From Trichinella spiralis (Eukaryota; Nematoda; Enoplea; Trichinellida; Trichinellidae), in assembly GCA_000181795.3 (NCBI GenBank), contig CM012954.1, positions 14,579,988-14,641,247 of the forward strand: a DNA stretch of 61,260 bases, read 5' to 3'. Of the stretch, positions 14,122 through 27,213 are shown piece by piece (within the stretch, counting starts at the first letter, position 1; each line of letters starts with the position of its first letter). The translations under genes and the position numbers were made by a program. Under the pieces are notes generated by a model that did no database searches, was not told where the DNA came from, and saw only the letters and a program-made list of their open reading frames with translations.

Positions 14122-16965
14122 TCATCGACTTTCTTTCTTCTTCTTTTTTATATTAGTATCGCTAGTCTTCTTCGGAATAACAATATCAGTTACTTTGGTT
14201 ATAGCCGCTTGTTTCTCATCAGTGGAAGATGTATCTGGTCGGTCCCATTTCGATTGCCTTCTTCTTTCAGGAACTGAAACAGCTAATAAACATCTAGCTA
14301 GTTGACTATTTGATTCAAATAAGCATCAGAACACGAACTCAATTTATTTTCTCCTTTATTGCTGCTAGTACCGGTCGCATTACTGCTATCGGGTGTCTTT
14401 TTTTCTTTTTCCAAATTATCCATCAACAATTTCTGTGCCGCCGCTGAACAGTAAATCAATTAATTACAATAAATAAATTGAATGTTGATAACTTACAAAT
14501 TTGATCATAAAAATCCTTCTTGTTGAACCCATGCGGATCGAAAAATTCCTAGAAATAATAAAGAGCATTTTAAAATATGGAATTACTTTTAGAAATTTTG
14601 AAAAAAAAATTCTAAAATAAAACTGTTTTTCCTGATCGAAAATTAATCTTGTTTTACATGAGACTGGCAAAAATATTTGAAATAATTTTCTGCCTATCAT
14701 ATTTGCAGCGCCATTTCACATAATTTGGTGTACTACTTACTTTTCATTCATAAAATTATCAACGATGGGTGAGGGAAACGGAAACAATTTTCGCTGAATA
14801 TTACCTCAATGCAAAGTCTTCATTATCCTGTTTGCATAGTATTGGAAATCATAATCTGTACAAATAGTAACGTGACGCCAAATAAATTTTGCTAAAAGAT
14901 ATTAATTACACGTTTAACGTGCTTAACCTTAAAAATTAAATTGAAGCTTAGTTTGCGTATAGGTTTTAAATATATCGCATGATAAAGTTTCAACACGAAC
15001 AGAAAATTCTCTTGGGTAGATGGTCTAATTTCATACTGAAAATCTCCTCAGAAAATGGTCGGATTGTCTCCAGTCAAGAAATTTGGCTGTTCTCTAGCGA
15101 CTATTGCTAGCCCACGACAATCTCTAGGCACACCTTTGCCAAGACCAAATCAATTTTTCCAATCAATTCGCTTCATTCCCATTGCATTTTACTTATAACA
15201 ATTTTTAAATTACCGCATGCTGATGCGCAGTAAAAGTTTAAATAAAAAAATATTGCAAGCTTACCAATGGAAAATTTGAGCCCTTTTCGTCCAATCCAAA
15301 GTGATCTACCAATTTTTCATAAATGCTTGAACAATAATCACACAAAATTAATAATATGCACATATTTGTATTGAAAATTTACCTCGGATTGCGAAAATCC
15401 GTTCTTTTTTGAACGGTCGAATTGAAATCAAAATTTTCTTCTTCTTTTTGTCGAAATAGTTCCTCAAATGTTTCCTAAAATTGAAAATTCTTACAACAGC
15501 AAACACTACACCATGGTCGTTTCACTTTCAGAGCTGATGGACACTTCTTCTGAGTTAATGGTGGAAGCATGTCATCAATTTTCCACGAATATGCCTTTTC
15601 TACGGCAGCCAAGTCATCTAAATCTGAAAGTAATAATTTCAGTAAATGTAAATATTTTTTTTTCTCATGAAATGTTACCACCGAAAGGCTGCTCTCCTTC
15701 TTCCATCTCCTCCTCTTTTTCTTCTCCTTGAACGCTCTCTATATTTTCATCGCTCAAATTTTCAGCAAGTGCCATGGGAGGAATATCATCAGGACTTTCT
15801 GAAGCTTGTATTGTCAATGTATATTCTTCATCACGACAAAATATTTCTGTTAATCCAGTTTGTTCAGTTTCAAAATTTTCATCTTCTTCAAAATCATAAT
15901 TTACCAGCATCCCAGTAGAAGATTCTCTATGTGCTTTAGAGGAAAAAAACGAGTAGTTAGTTATACAATGATTTCGAAATTTATTAAATAGCTTACAAGC
16001 TTTGGAAGGAGGTGAAGCAGAAGCTTGGGAAGATGATCCCGAAAATCCGGTTCTACGATGGGGTGGTGTTGGTTCAACCATATTAGAACTATCTCCATCA
16101 GAATCGTAAAATTTCAATGACACGGATTGAGTGTTGTGTCCGTAAGACCTAGGTTCTTGTTCTTCATCATGCTGTGGTTTCACCTTCAAGAATAAGCAAA
16201 ATTTTGCCACTCAACTATTATGATTTTATATGGTATTTAATTCAATGTAAATTACTAAATTAAAAAATTAATATAAAACAAAACAATGTATTTAAAAATA
16301 TATATATAATTCAAACCTGAATGTCAATATAATACAGTACGAAAATGGGCTTCTTAAATATTCATCAAATGCTTGTTCAAAGTAAACGCATCATTTTAAA
16401 TTAAAATAATATTTTTATTGAAAATAAAGCAAGTTAAAAATACTGTTCTGAATAACAATCAGTGCCTTATTCGTACTAACACTGATAACTTTATATGTCA
16501 ATATTGCAGTATCTCAATATTGTAAAAAAAATACTCTCCACGAAATATAGCATCTCTGCATAATGTATTTATATGTAACAAATATCTTGAAAAATATTTT
16601 TGGCGATCAGCAATGCTGATTCGTATCGCTTAAGTCAACGTTTTTCAAAACAACATCTTGCTTTATATCATAGAAATGATTTATTTTTATTTTCATAAGA
16701 GAATTTCATTTCTTTTTAACTTAATAAATACTTTTATTAAATATTTTTCTATCTAATGTAACATAACTTTCATCAATAAGCATTTTGTTTTATATATAAC
16801 CAAAGATCACACATCAAACATTCACATATATAAGAGATTGCTTACCTTTTCTTTCAGAAAAGTCTGATCAGATTCATCATTCGTTGAACTACCTTTGATT
16901 TCATCTTCATCAGAATCTGCATAAGCTGTCAAACTTTGAATTGCCCAGCTGCCAGAGTGCTGCAT
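14122..16965 (-). CDS. SAP30BP: SAP30-binding protein (HCNGP family)
   Basis: Nuclear protein of the SAP30BP/HCNGP family, linked to Sin3A-SAP30 co-repression and pre-mRNA splicing. Minus-strand exons from the 5' end: 16846-16965, 15997-16183, 15679-15933, 15526-15623, 15383-15474, 15265-15325, 14497-14548, 14339-14443 and 14122-14273, 373 residues (human about 308). The N-terminus SLTAYADSDEDE matches the family start. A Ser/Glu-rich acidic middle follows, then the conserved core: VQKRTDFRNPSIYEKLVDHFGLDEKG, FFDPHGF, QKLLMDNLEKEKK, and the basic RRRQSKWDRP close to the C-terminus, which ends in a Lys run. The donor of the penultimate exon has two candidates a few bases apart. All other junctions keep phase. 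Confidence 0.9.
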
Positions 16966-17940
16966 GACAAACAGCACTGTAAACTGTAAGAAAGTAAAAG
17001 GTAGCCTGAAATGTATAAACCTCCGTAATACTAAACTTATTTACCTTTTATTCATAGAATTATACAATAATTCACGTACTGAATGCTTTCTTTAATACTT
17101 TATTATTTCATTTTAAGTTATAATACACACTTCTAATAATTTATTATTTTTGTAGTTAAAGGCATCTATAAATTTCACATAAGATATTTCTACAATTAAT
17201 TTAATAATTTATCTATTTGCTAATTTATTAATATTAAGGTGAATATAAAATGAACGTGGAATACCTACGCACACGGCGGCAGTGCTGCTCTTCTTCAAAG
17301 ATTAAATCACATCCTTCATACTGTACGGATTGCAGGTTAAAATTTTGAATATTTTTCTGCAAAAAATTTAGAACATGACTCAAAGTCAATAATGTTATTT
17401 GTTATTATTTATAAATGTTATTTGACTTTAAATTTGAAATATTCCAACGGTAAATTTTGCTATATTTCTAGTAAACATTTTTCTTAATATTCTTAGGATT
17501 TTCCTTTGTGACGTAGTGGCTGCGGTGATGTCTGTTATAAGTTAAATAAGTTGTGTAAAAATTTTCATAAATCTGAAATAAGTTTACTCATTTGTTATGA
17601 AACTGTTCGTTATTGATTAAAGCTTTTTCTAATTTGAATTTTATAGTAATTTCATATGCAAAGTTACAACATGCTGCAATAGAATTTTCTGACTTTGCAT
17701 TTTCATCTTAGCTGATAATGGTAAGAACTGATAGTTTTAAATAAAAATTCGCGTCGTCCTTTTGACATTCGTCATTTTATTTTATCATTGGCTTAATAGT
17801 AAGAAAATAATTCCTGTTGTTTTTTATATACAGTATTATATTATTATTATCAAACGTTTTTGTATGTGGATGTAATCTTTCTTATTTAGCAGTTGAATTG
17901 TCCATTGTGTATTTTTAAATTTACAGAAGTTTACATCATT
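16966..17940. promoter_or_regulatory. Divergent spacer between SAP30BP and MOCS3
   Basis: Head-to-head intergenic region of 975 bp that presumably holds both promoters. A less AT-rich patch at about 17,265-17,350 is bounded on the minus strand by acceptor-like TTTGCAG and donor-like GTATTC, so it may be a non-coding first exon of SAP30BP. It does not join the SAP30BP frame as coding sequence. No TATA or initiator element can be named with confidence. Confidence 0.4.
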
Positions 17941-19807
17941 ATGAACCATAGTAATCATACATTGTCCTTTGATGAAATCCAGCGTTACAGCAGGCAGCTA
18001 ATTCTTCCAGAGATTGGTGCGAAAGGTTAGCTTGTTTATATTCCAATATGTTCCATGTTTAGCTTACTTAAAATATGTAAATAAAATTATTTATTATATA
18101 AATATTTATGTTAAAAATGTGTATACATTTTAAATTTTATTATTTGAGGTCAGATGAAGTTGAACGGAGCTCGTGTTTTAATTGTTGGTGCAGGCGGTTT
18201 AGGGTGTCCCTGTGCTATTTATCTAGCTGGTGCTGGTATTGGTAAGTTGTTTTACTGATTTTTATTCATTGTTTATTTTATTCATTGCTTCATTTTTATA
18301 AACATTGTTTTCTAACGTTGTTATTATTTCATTTTTTAATATTTGTAAGGTTGCATTGGTATAGTTGACTTTGATGTAGTGGAAATGAGCAATTTACACC
18401 GTCAAATATTGCATCACCAACAAGAAATTGGCACATCCAAAGCTGAGTCTATCCGTTCTGCTATTCGCGCGTAAGGCTTTTATTGTTTTTATCTCAGTTG
18501 TCATCGTGATTATTCTTTTGAAATTTAGACTAAATTCTCGAATAGAATGTACTGTTTACAACGAAAAGTTCAGTAGTGAAAATGCAATGCAAATCGTATG
18601 TTTCTACGATATCGTTTGTGATTGTTCTGACAACGTACCAACAAGATATTTGTTGAACGACGTTTGTGTACTGGCGGAGAAGCCACTGGTCTCTGGAAGC
18701 GCGTTGGGATGGGATGGTCAATTGACTGTATATAATTATGGTGATGGACCTTGTTATCGATGTTTGTTTGCTGAACCTCCACCTCCGCATGCTGTTACGT
18801 CTTGTTCGCAGAGTGGAGTACTCGGAACTGGTATTTGGTAATTTATTTTTAAAAACTTGTTTTATAAAAGCAAATTTTTGCAATACAGTGCCTGGACTGA
18901 TCGGAACTTTACAAGCACAAGAAGTTATCAAAATCGTTGTGGAAATGCAGCGTAAGCGATATTTGAAATTGTATTATATTGTTATTAATATTAATTTTAT
19001 GACTAGCTTCCTATGCTAAGAAAATGTTATTATACGATGGTCGCGCAGGTACTTTTCGAGTTATACGTTTGCGAGGCAAAGATATGCAGTGCGCGATCTG
19101 TGGAGAAAATCCAAAAATTGTTCAACTTGTAAATTATGAAGAATTTTGTAAAACGGAAGCACGTGATTTGGTAAGTTTTGTTAGTATTATTTTCGTACAA
19201 GTTTAATAAGTAAAGCTGGTGTTTTCTGCTTTATCACTAGGCGCATCAAATTTCCTGTTTGCCTGAAGAAGATCGTGTTACTGTACAACATATTGGTCAC
19301 CTGATGAACACTGGTGCATGTTGGTTCATTGATTGTCGCCCTCCGCATCAATACGAAATTGCTCATTTCGAAACAGCCATCAGTAACATTTTGCTATGCA
19401 GAAAACCTTTTTCAATTTGACATTATAAACTTGTTCTGTTATTTTAGATCTTCCTTTGGATAGCATAGTTAGGGGCAGCTCAACAGAATTGAAAGAAAAA
19501 TTAATTCAGCTTCCAGAAGATGGTATGTGAAAAATATTTGTTATTTAAAAAATTTTATTTTAACATTTATTAATTAGAATCTTGTTGTTGATGAGTAGTG
19601 TTTTTATCTGAATATAATAAGATAATAAGAAAATATTGGATAATTTTAGTTTTTGTAATTTGTAATCGAGGAAATCAGTCGCAAATGGCCGTACAAGAAT
19701 TACGCAAAAAATTGAATGACGATTGCCGATGGAATTTCAAAGATGTCATTGGCGGCTATTTGGCTTGGGTTAGAGAAGTTGATCCTACGTTTCCGTGTTT
19801 TGGATGA
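17941..19807 (+). CDS. MOCS3: MOCS3/UBA4 adenylyltransferase-sulfurtransferase
   Basis: E1-like enzyme that adenylates and thiocarboxylates URM1 (tRNA thiolation) and MOCS2A (molybdopterin synthesis). Exons read as 17941-18025, 18149-18241, 18350-18470, 18529-18830, 18889-18951, 19007-19170, 19241-19382, 19448-19522 and 19650-19807, 400 residues. The ThiF/MoeB domain shows [12 protein letters not shown], the nucleotide-binding [17 protein letters not shown] and the zinc cysteines CYRC and CAIC. The C-terminal rhodanese domain has the persulfide cysteine in ICNRGNQSQ near residue 350. Both catalytic parts are intact. The gene ends 226 bp from the convergent BTBD7 stop. AATAAA at 19884-19889 may be its poly(A) signal. 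Confidence 0.95.
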
Positions 19808-20033
19808 AAATCCCATTCGAACAGAAATGATTTTTATTCATTTATGGAAATTTTTTAAACTGTGAAAATTATGAACGGGAAGCAATAAATGAAAAATACT
19901 AATTCTACGAATGATAAAGAAAATGCACAACAAAATGGAAAAAAACAGTTAGTTTCGATTCCTGTTGAATGTTCACCAGGATCTGCATTATTATTATTAT
20001 TATTACTATTATTATTTTTATTTTTATTATTGT

Positions 20034-23000
20034 CTAGATTCCTTGCAATGAATAGCTTCGTCTTGAGCGTTCACATGGCCATGTGCATGTGTAATTTTTG
20101 TCGTCACATTTTGGCATCACATCAGGCAGATTTGTCGGCGTAGTGGTGACATGCAAGCATGTCCGGTAAACTGCGCTGAACTTATCTGGCATGCGCAACA
20201 ACGCCAACACCGAATCATCCAATCCATTTTCTCTGATAACACGAATTCGAACCTGCGAATCCAAATTGTTATTATTATCGTCAGTACTGTGTTACAGTGT
20301 TATTTTCTTTTTCTTTTTAAAAATTAGCACTGATTCATTCATTCATTACCTGATCCAGTGCCGATGCGCGATGATAGCTACAACCACAGGCTAATGCTTT
20401 GCGTACCACGGGATCGTTGCGAAACAGATGATCAACTGTCTGTCGAATGGTTTCCAACGTTGCACCGTCCGGAACTAAAGTAATTCAAACTTTTCATATA
20501 TACCCAACTGAGACAAGAAAACTATTGAGAAAACGTACGGAAAACTTCATCTTTTTCACCAACGTTCGACGTATCCAACGACATCCATTGTGTTGGACAA
20601 GCTTTCAACAAGTCTACCGTACAGGGAGACATTTCCGACGACGATGGCTCATGATTGATCAAAGACAATATTTGATCCGGGCTAGCTGCCACCTTTTTGA
20701 TGAACAACCTCCTCACTTCTTTGTAAAATGGCAGAAATACCCTCGGCTGTGTTGGTATTCGAGATTTCATCCCAGCACAAGACCAGAGTCTGTCACAGGC
20801 ACTCCCGTCTCTGCTGGTCGTCGGCTGCTGGTCACTGCTGGTGGTATCGTTTGGACTAGACGAAGCTGCTTGATCAGCATCATCGCTGTCGTCTTGATCG
20901 CTGATGTTCAGCAAATTTCGCTTCACCGCGTTCACCAGTACCTTCACAATTTAAATGCAGAAAAATTGTATACATGAAATTTTCAATTTGCATGCACTTG
21001 TTGCAAACAATACCGGACTGTTTCTGGGCAGGATGAAATCTGTGCGCACCAGTGGCAATAGTCGTACGAGAATTTCCATCAGTTCAGCGTCGAATTGGTC
21101 GTTTCGTTTCAAACCTTTGCGACTGATCGAATGCGTTGTGCCTGCAATGACGTTCGGTTCTAAAAAATCAAAATTGGATTTTCCTATTTTTTTGCTTTCA
21201 TTTTTTCGATTTCCAAAGAGAACCTCTTTCTTCTAGGCGGCGTATGAGCTGGTGTTCGCCCCATCGAATCACAGCCGACAGAATTTCCAATTCACTGGCC
21301 TGTATAATGCAATAATAAGAAAAAATGAACCAGAACAATCAAACAAAATTCATTACAAGAAGAATGTTTGTTTATTTATTTACCTGAACAAAGTCGAGCT
21401 TTAACGCTTCGACCAGCATGGATTCGTCCAATTCGAAAAGATCAGCACTATTGGCAATGATGGTCAAGTGTTCAGCAAGAAATGCTACACAACATCGACG
21501 GACGTAGGCTGAACCGTACGACTCTGATGACCAGTTGTACAACGCCAACAGGGAATCAAAGTCGACTTTACTTGCAATGAGATCTTCGCATCCTGTTGAT
21601 TGTGGAAAACAAAAGTTACGGGATATAATGAACCGATGCGGATAATCGAATCACTTGCCTTGGGCTAGAAGTGGAAATTCAAGAAACCGAGCGATTTGGT
21701 AAATTTCAGTCGCTTCTTCAAGTGGCGATGCTAGGCATTTGCCCGATGCGATCACTTTCACTTCACTCAACGAACTGCACGGCGGTGACGATCCCGGCGA
21801 AACCTGAAATTTTTTTAAATATGAATTTTATTTATTTTTGGAATTTTCTTTTTTATTCACCAAAGACAGATCCACTTTGTCGAGATAAAGGGCTTCGAAA
21901 ACCACGGGCGCATATTGACGTGGTATTACCGATTCATCTAAACAAATGGTTATTCGGTCGCTTTGTTCACTGCAATCAGCTCTCCTTTTTGAGATCAATG
22001 ACAAGAAAAACGCAGATCTGGAGGCCAGAATTACACTGTGACACAAATATTGGCACTTTGGCATTTTGCGTTGGCTTTTCAATAGCGAAACTCGTGACTT
22101 CGATCCAGACTGTTGTTGTTGTTGTCCAACGGCGGATTCAGGTTCCACTTGTGGACCACCACCGGCCGAAGAAGAAGAAGCTCTTGTAAAAACAATAATC
22201 AAATCCGCATCCTCGTTCGGCTGACGGATCATGTCGAACATGTCGCCATGCCAGTCGTTGGACGCGCCCAGTGAAATTTTCATCAACGCCAATTGTACTG
22301 CTTCATCTGCCGACAAATCCCTTTCGTCAATGTAGCCGGTGTACAAAAATCGTATAAAAGAATCAACCACTCGAGGCGTGGGACTGTCCGGAATCTGACA
22401 TCCCGGAGGCAGGCGGAACTCGATTGTAGTCGGATGTGCTTTTTCAGCTTGACGTAGCAACGTACGCAGCCACAAGCTGCGCCGGCTGACGATGCACCGG
22501 TGAACCGCGAACCGACGCCCTTGGAAAACCAGCACAACGTCAGTGAGCGTTGCTTGTTCGTACATCCGAAGCAGGCTATTGCGCAGCGACGGCGCCTGTG
22601 GTCTGGAAAGGTCCGCCGACACGGTCAGTTCCCTCAACGCCCAAGAAGCCTCCAATTCCACCATCAGGCAGTGCAAATTGCGCAGGCACCACGATGACAG
22701 CATCTGGCGAAATGTCCGGTAACTTTCTTTGAAAAGTTTCGACTTCAATTTCTTATCTCGTTTCATTTTTCTCCTCACGCGGATTGCATTTCTGAATTCT
22801 GAAATTTCAACGGTCAATTTTGCATTTTTCTTCATTGTATTAGCTTTATTTAAAATTTAGATGTAGTGAACTTGATTTTCATTAATTGCACAATTAGGAT
22901 ACTGTAAAATGAAGAAAATTGTTCGTTTGTGAAGAACAACCCTGCCCAGAGACATTGCTCAGATCCAACATTTCACTTTGAAAAAACAATCAAATTTGAA

Positions 23001-23199
23001 GATAACGTGCCAAGAATGACAAATAGATGAAATTTATGATAATGTTTGCAAACTTAACGAAACGTTCGAGTGGTAAATATATGATTAAACAGGGTATACA
23101 AACGTAATATTATTGCAAAATCGTACGTTGAGACGAAGATACTTCGGCGGATGGTGGCAAATTGGTATTCTTGAATTCAAACGAAAAGTTATTACCCAT
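20034..23199 (-). CDS. BTBD7: BTBD7-like BTB/POZ protein
   Basis: Paired-BTB protein of the BTBD7 family (regulator of epithelial cleft formation and adhesion genes in vertebrates). Minus-strand exons from the 5' end: 23127-23199, 21861-22798, 21659-21803, 21384-21592, 21224-21299, 21014-21159, 20539-20941, 20350-20474 and 20034-20252, 777 residues (human 1,132; the C-terminal tail is shorter here). The first exon encodes MGNNFS, matching the MGANAS start of human BTBD7 and predicting N-myristoylation. Core blocks are FRQMLSSWCLRNLHCLMVE, TDVVLVFQGRRFAVHRCIVSRR (BTB1), CHSVILASRSAFF and ITICLDESVIPRQYAP (BTB2), FLEFPLLAQGCEDLIAS, IRWGEHQLIRRLE and VRIRVIRENGLDDSVLALL. The intron after the 21659-21803 exon uses a GC donor. 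A Ser/Asp-rich insert lies in the 20539-20941 exon. Confidence 0.9.
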
Positions 23200-24267
23200 A
23201 TTGTTGTTTAAGAAAGTTGCAACATGTGATCAGCCAACACTAAAAAGAAAAACTTCATCAAATCATGGAAACATTCAATATTTAAATGAAACATGATAAG
23301 AACTCACTATTTATAATTATAAATCCGAATAAATAATTTTTTGGCTTATTGAAAAAGTAAAAACATTTTACATTTACAAATACGTTAATACTTATAAACT
23401 GCTTACTTTATAGAATTGAAATCGTCAGCATTGCATCAACGAGATCAAGAAAATGTCACATTTTAAAGCTTCATGAAGACGGCTAGAAACTGAAAATTGT
23501 TCAATAACAAAAGTGAACGGAAGAGTAGCGAATGCGCGAACGTTCAACTTTGGTAAACAAGGTTACTACGGCCATATGACACAAGGACGTGAAGCGAATC
23601 GTCGCGCACAAAAGCAAACAGTGTGAATAATGTATGCATGATTATAGTTCTACCTTCCGCTGATAATGGTAGATACGTTTGACAAACAAAAGTTGAAAAA
23701 AAAACGTTACTTATCGTGAGAAGCATAATAAATTTTCTTCGATAAACAAAGATGGCACATTTGAAAATGAATGATATAAAAGACAAATATAATGAAAGAA
23801 AAAACAATGACAAGCTTATTACACGTATCTTAGAAACAAGAAAACATAAAAAGTCTCGTAAACAGCCAATTTTACGATGTCGAATACAGTGTGGCTTACG
23901 GTAATTTAAATATTTGTTTATAGTGTAATAAGGTTCCTATTTTTACAAAGTAAGTTTTAATATTATATATTTCAGTTAATAATGATAGATTCTACATAAT
24001 TATGAACTGGAATTGTATCATTTTTATTTTTATGAAAATGCTGTTAATTTTAATGAAAAACGAATTCGAATTATTAATTTGCTAATACCTGAAAATCTTT
24101 ACAATAAAACAGTACATTTTCTTTGGGTTTTTTTAAATGAAAACTTGTTTTATCCATCTTAGGAAATTTTATATTTGTTATTTTCTTATTAGAATTCCGA
24201 ATTGATTCATTAATTAACGTGACAGAATTTCATTTATAGAATTCTGCAAAAGCAAATGTAATTGTTA
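23200..24267. promoter_or_regulatory. Divergent spacer between BTBD7 and UCK
   Basis: Head-to-head promoter region of about 1.07 kb, AT-rich. It contains a Lys/Arg-rich plus-strand frame without a start codon near 23,490-23,630 that I do not support as a gene. An acceptor-like TTTATAG at 24233-24239, shortly before the UCK start, could be a trans-splice or 5' UTR acceptor. Confidence 0.4.
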
Positions 24268-25002
24268 ATGATGCCATCGCCATTTATCATTGGAGTTGGT
24301 GGTGGTACGGCTTCTGGCAAGTCGACAGTCTGTCAAGAAATAGTCTCTCGTCTTGGTGCACAGCGTCATGGAATAGTTGCGATGATTAGTCAGGATTCAT
24401 TTTATCGAGAATTGGAAGGCGAAGAGAAAGAATTGGCAACTACTGGTAAATATAATTTTGACCATCCGCGGGCTATTGATTTTGAGTTGCTTGCTCAGAC
24501 AATTAAGGATATGAAAAACTGCAAAACTGTCTTGATTCCTTCGTATAGTTTTCGATCAAACAGCAGAATACCGGACGCCTTTAAGGAAATTCCTCCGGCT
24601 GACGTTGTTCTTGTCGAAGGCATTCTGATCTTGTACAGCAGTGAAATAAGGGATCTGTTAGACATGAAACTTTTCGTAGACACCGATCCTGATACACGAT
24701 TGGCGCGTCGAGTGATGCGTGACATGAATGAACGCGGTCGAGATTTAGAAACGATTTTATACCAGTATTTGAATTTTGTCAAGCCGGCATACGAGGAATT
24801 TTGCTTACCAACGAAAAAATTTGCCGACGTTATTATTCCCAGAGGTGGTGAGAATTTGGTAGCTATTGATTTAATTGTTCAGCACATTCTTGAGATTTTA
24901 CGTTCACCTCGAAAGCCGCCTAACAATCCACCAGTCGATGCTGACGTGATACTGCGTGATCGCCGTAAAGGCGATAAGGGTTTGAATAAGACTCCTCATT
25001 GA
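24268..25002 (+). CDS. UCK: Uridine-cytidine kinase
   Basis: Pyrimidine salvage enzyme that phosphorylates uridine and cytidine to UMP and CMP. A single exon of 244 residues, close to the animal UCK1/UCK2 catalytic length of about 260. The P-loop is [12 protein letters not shown] near the start, followed by [51 protein letters not shown] with RDxxERGRDLE, and [24 protein letters not shown], all family signatures in order. A TAA in frame at 24259-24261 sets the start at one of two adjacent ATGs (24268 or 24271). No intron is present, unlike its neighbours. It converges on the next gene with 299 bp between the stops. Confidence 0.95.
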   Translation: MMPSPFIIGVGGGTASGKSTVCQEIVSRLGAQRHGIVAMISQDSFYRELEGEEKELATTGKYNFDHPRAIDFELLAQTIKDMKNCKTVLIPSYSFRSNSRIPDAFKEIPPADVVLVEGILILYSSEIRDLLDMKLFVDTDPDTRLARRVMRDMNERGRDLETILYQYLNFVKPAYEEFCLPTKKFADVIIPRGGENLVAIDLIVQHILEILRSPRKPPNNPPVDADVILRDRRKGDKGLNKTPH

Positions 25003-25301
25003 ATGCATTTTTTGTAATATTTACTTTGACAAAAACTATCTTTGTTATTTTTATTTCACTTGTTTTATAATATTGTATGAGTCTGCACAATGATGCTGTG
25101 GAATGAAAATTTACTGTCATATTCACTTTTTACGTATTTCATTACTGTATATTTTGTTTTGAAATTTCCACAGTATAATAGCTGTAGAACATCCAAACTC
25201 AGTGGCTGTTGGAAAGCAAAATCAATTCAACAAGAAACTGCTGGAAAATGAAAAGCTCTTCTTTGTAAATTCATTACATAAGAAGGTAGGAAAATTTATT
25301 T

Positions 25302-27213
25302 TCAATATACATTTTCATTTCCATCTTGAACAGTTTGGATGTAGCCTAGCTCATAGTGTAACCTTCTCCGACAATAAAATATATTATCACAATTTTCTTC
25401 TCTACGAATGGCATGAAACAGTGACCAGCCGAGTTTTTTCAAAAAGTACAGCTGCGTGAAAAGTGCTCTAAGGTGAATCGCCTCTTCACCAGTCCAGAAA
25501 TTAATACGGACAATTAATTGTCGTATTGTCTAAATTATAATTAACCGAATAACCGTGATTCATTCAGAAAAGAAAGATTTACCTTGAAATCAGAATCTAA
25601 AAATTTTTCCATGAACTCCCATTCACCTCCTTCAAGATTGACAAACAAGATGGTGATGTTTTCAAACTTTGTAGGTAAGTAAGATTCCACTGCAGATCTA
25701 ATAATACATACTTTGAATAAATTGTTAATTTACTAACTTTTCCTTACAAATTGTTAGCCAAAATTCGGAACAATTGAACATCTTTTGGCACATCATTATT
25801 TGATAAATGACAAACAGGATCGAAAAGGAGAAATTTACATGTATACATGGAAAGCGACGGCAGCCAGTCGGTGCAGCTTTGATCGTATCCAAAACTTAAA
25901 CAAGATAGCAACAATTTAAAAGTGGCAGTTAAATTATTAGTTGTAAATTTGCACCCAAAATAAACAATATTGCAATTGTTCGCATCGGAAGCAATTCTGA
26001 GATCAGCTTCACATGCAATCCATGGATTGCCGTGATTAACCATCGGTAAATGGATCTTCTTACAGTATGTCATTTCCTCTTTAAAAAACACTGACAAACG
26101 TAGCATCTCATCTTCGTATGAACCTACAATTTTAGATGTGTAACGTGGATATATATTATGAGAAGAAGAAGAAGAATCAATTGAGTTTCTTTATACCAAT
26201 GCCTGCAACAGGAACAGAATGAGGTCTGTTGTTGTTTGCATTAAATTTTACAAAGCCCAAAGTGAAACGACAAGAACTGTCCATAAATTTACACTCGCCC
26301 CATTGTTTGCTAATGTACAATGCCATTGAAAATTCAAAGTACATTCTGTTGATCATCGTGTACCATTTGTAAGATAATGATGGATTGTCATTTTTGAAAT
26401 GAATAACCAAGATAAATACGCGTATTCGATTGAAAATATCTGCATCGGCCATTTCAGAAAAAATGTCCAACTGTGATTCTGCATCCCAGCATGTAGTGCA
26501 ATCCAATTTCAGCACGTCCAGTATTTCCTCTTCTCCAACAATGGATTGGAACAACCGAAGAACACGTTCGTATTTTTTCGTCCAAAGAATCCAACGTTTG
26601 GCCATGCTGTCTGTTATTATGAAACCAATTCGATGATCTAAACGACCGCCAGTGATATGCTCTCTTCCACTGGGTAAAATTCCGCCGGAATAAACAATTG
26701 CGGTTGCGTTTTTGTTGAACTTTAAAAATGACTCTTCCGCATAAAGATTGTCCAAACTGCTGAAAAGGATTCACTATTTGTATAAGTTGTACTGATTGAA
26801 AAGCAAGTTCAAATATTCCTACTTGGTGAAAGATATCCACTTTGGCGAGGCCTTCAGCAATTTTGCATGCAAAGTTGGATCTTCAGCGCAAATTGTAAGC
26901 TGTTGCTTAGAATTGCCAAAAGTGAATTTTCGTTTGCAATGAAACGGAACGAAACTGAGAATTTCCTTCAACCTGAAACAAACCGCATTCAAAATCATAA
27001 GCAACTGTTTTTGAAAAAATAACATTATTCATAACACACAAATAAATACCTGATCCATTCATGCGATGGCTTCAAACATGGCGGCGGTTGTGAAAGTTTG
27101 TACTGGCTTTTTGGTTCACATTTCAGGTTGAAATAAATCCAAGAAAGGTACACGAATAAGCATGTTAGAAATGGAGCACCAATGAAACTTTTCAAATAGA
27201 TATAAATCTTCAT
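25302..27213 (-). CDS. Type II membrane protein, two methyltransferase-like domains
   Basis: Minus-strand exons from the 5' end: 27050-27213, 26823-26972, 26197-26759, 25955-26123, 25748-25894, 25583-25697 and 25302-25529, 511 residues, every junction in phase. A signal-anchor (SFIGAPFLTCLFVYLSWIYF) suggests a Golgi or ER lumenal protein. The rest reads as two copies of a METTL24/Methyltransf_22-like module. The first copy has ILDVLKLDCTTCWDAESQL, IRVFILVIHF and CRFTLGFVKFN. The second has NPWIACEADL, FGYDQSCTDWL, YTCKFLLFDP, ILFVNLEGGEWEFMEKFL, IRQLIVRINFW and HYELGYI. Family members carry a V-D-x-E-G-x-E-W-like motif. Copy 1 has lost most of it and copy 2 has changed its Asp (NLEGGEW), so catalysis is doubtful. 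The 60 nt intron at 25895-25954 is phase-neutral and stop-free, so it may be retained. Family assignment is inferred from motif order only. Confidence 0.72.

Noticed and set aside
23481..23625. Lys/Arg/Gly-rich plus-strand frame between BTBD7 and UCK
   Set aside because: It reads like coding sequence (for example FNFGKQGYYGH) but has no start codon, no convincing acceptor and no recognisable family.
25202..25459. 85-codon plus-strand frame after UCK
   Set aside because: It overlaps in antisense the last exon of the methyltransferase-like gene, which has family-consistent motifs and phase.
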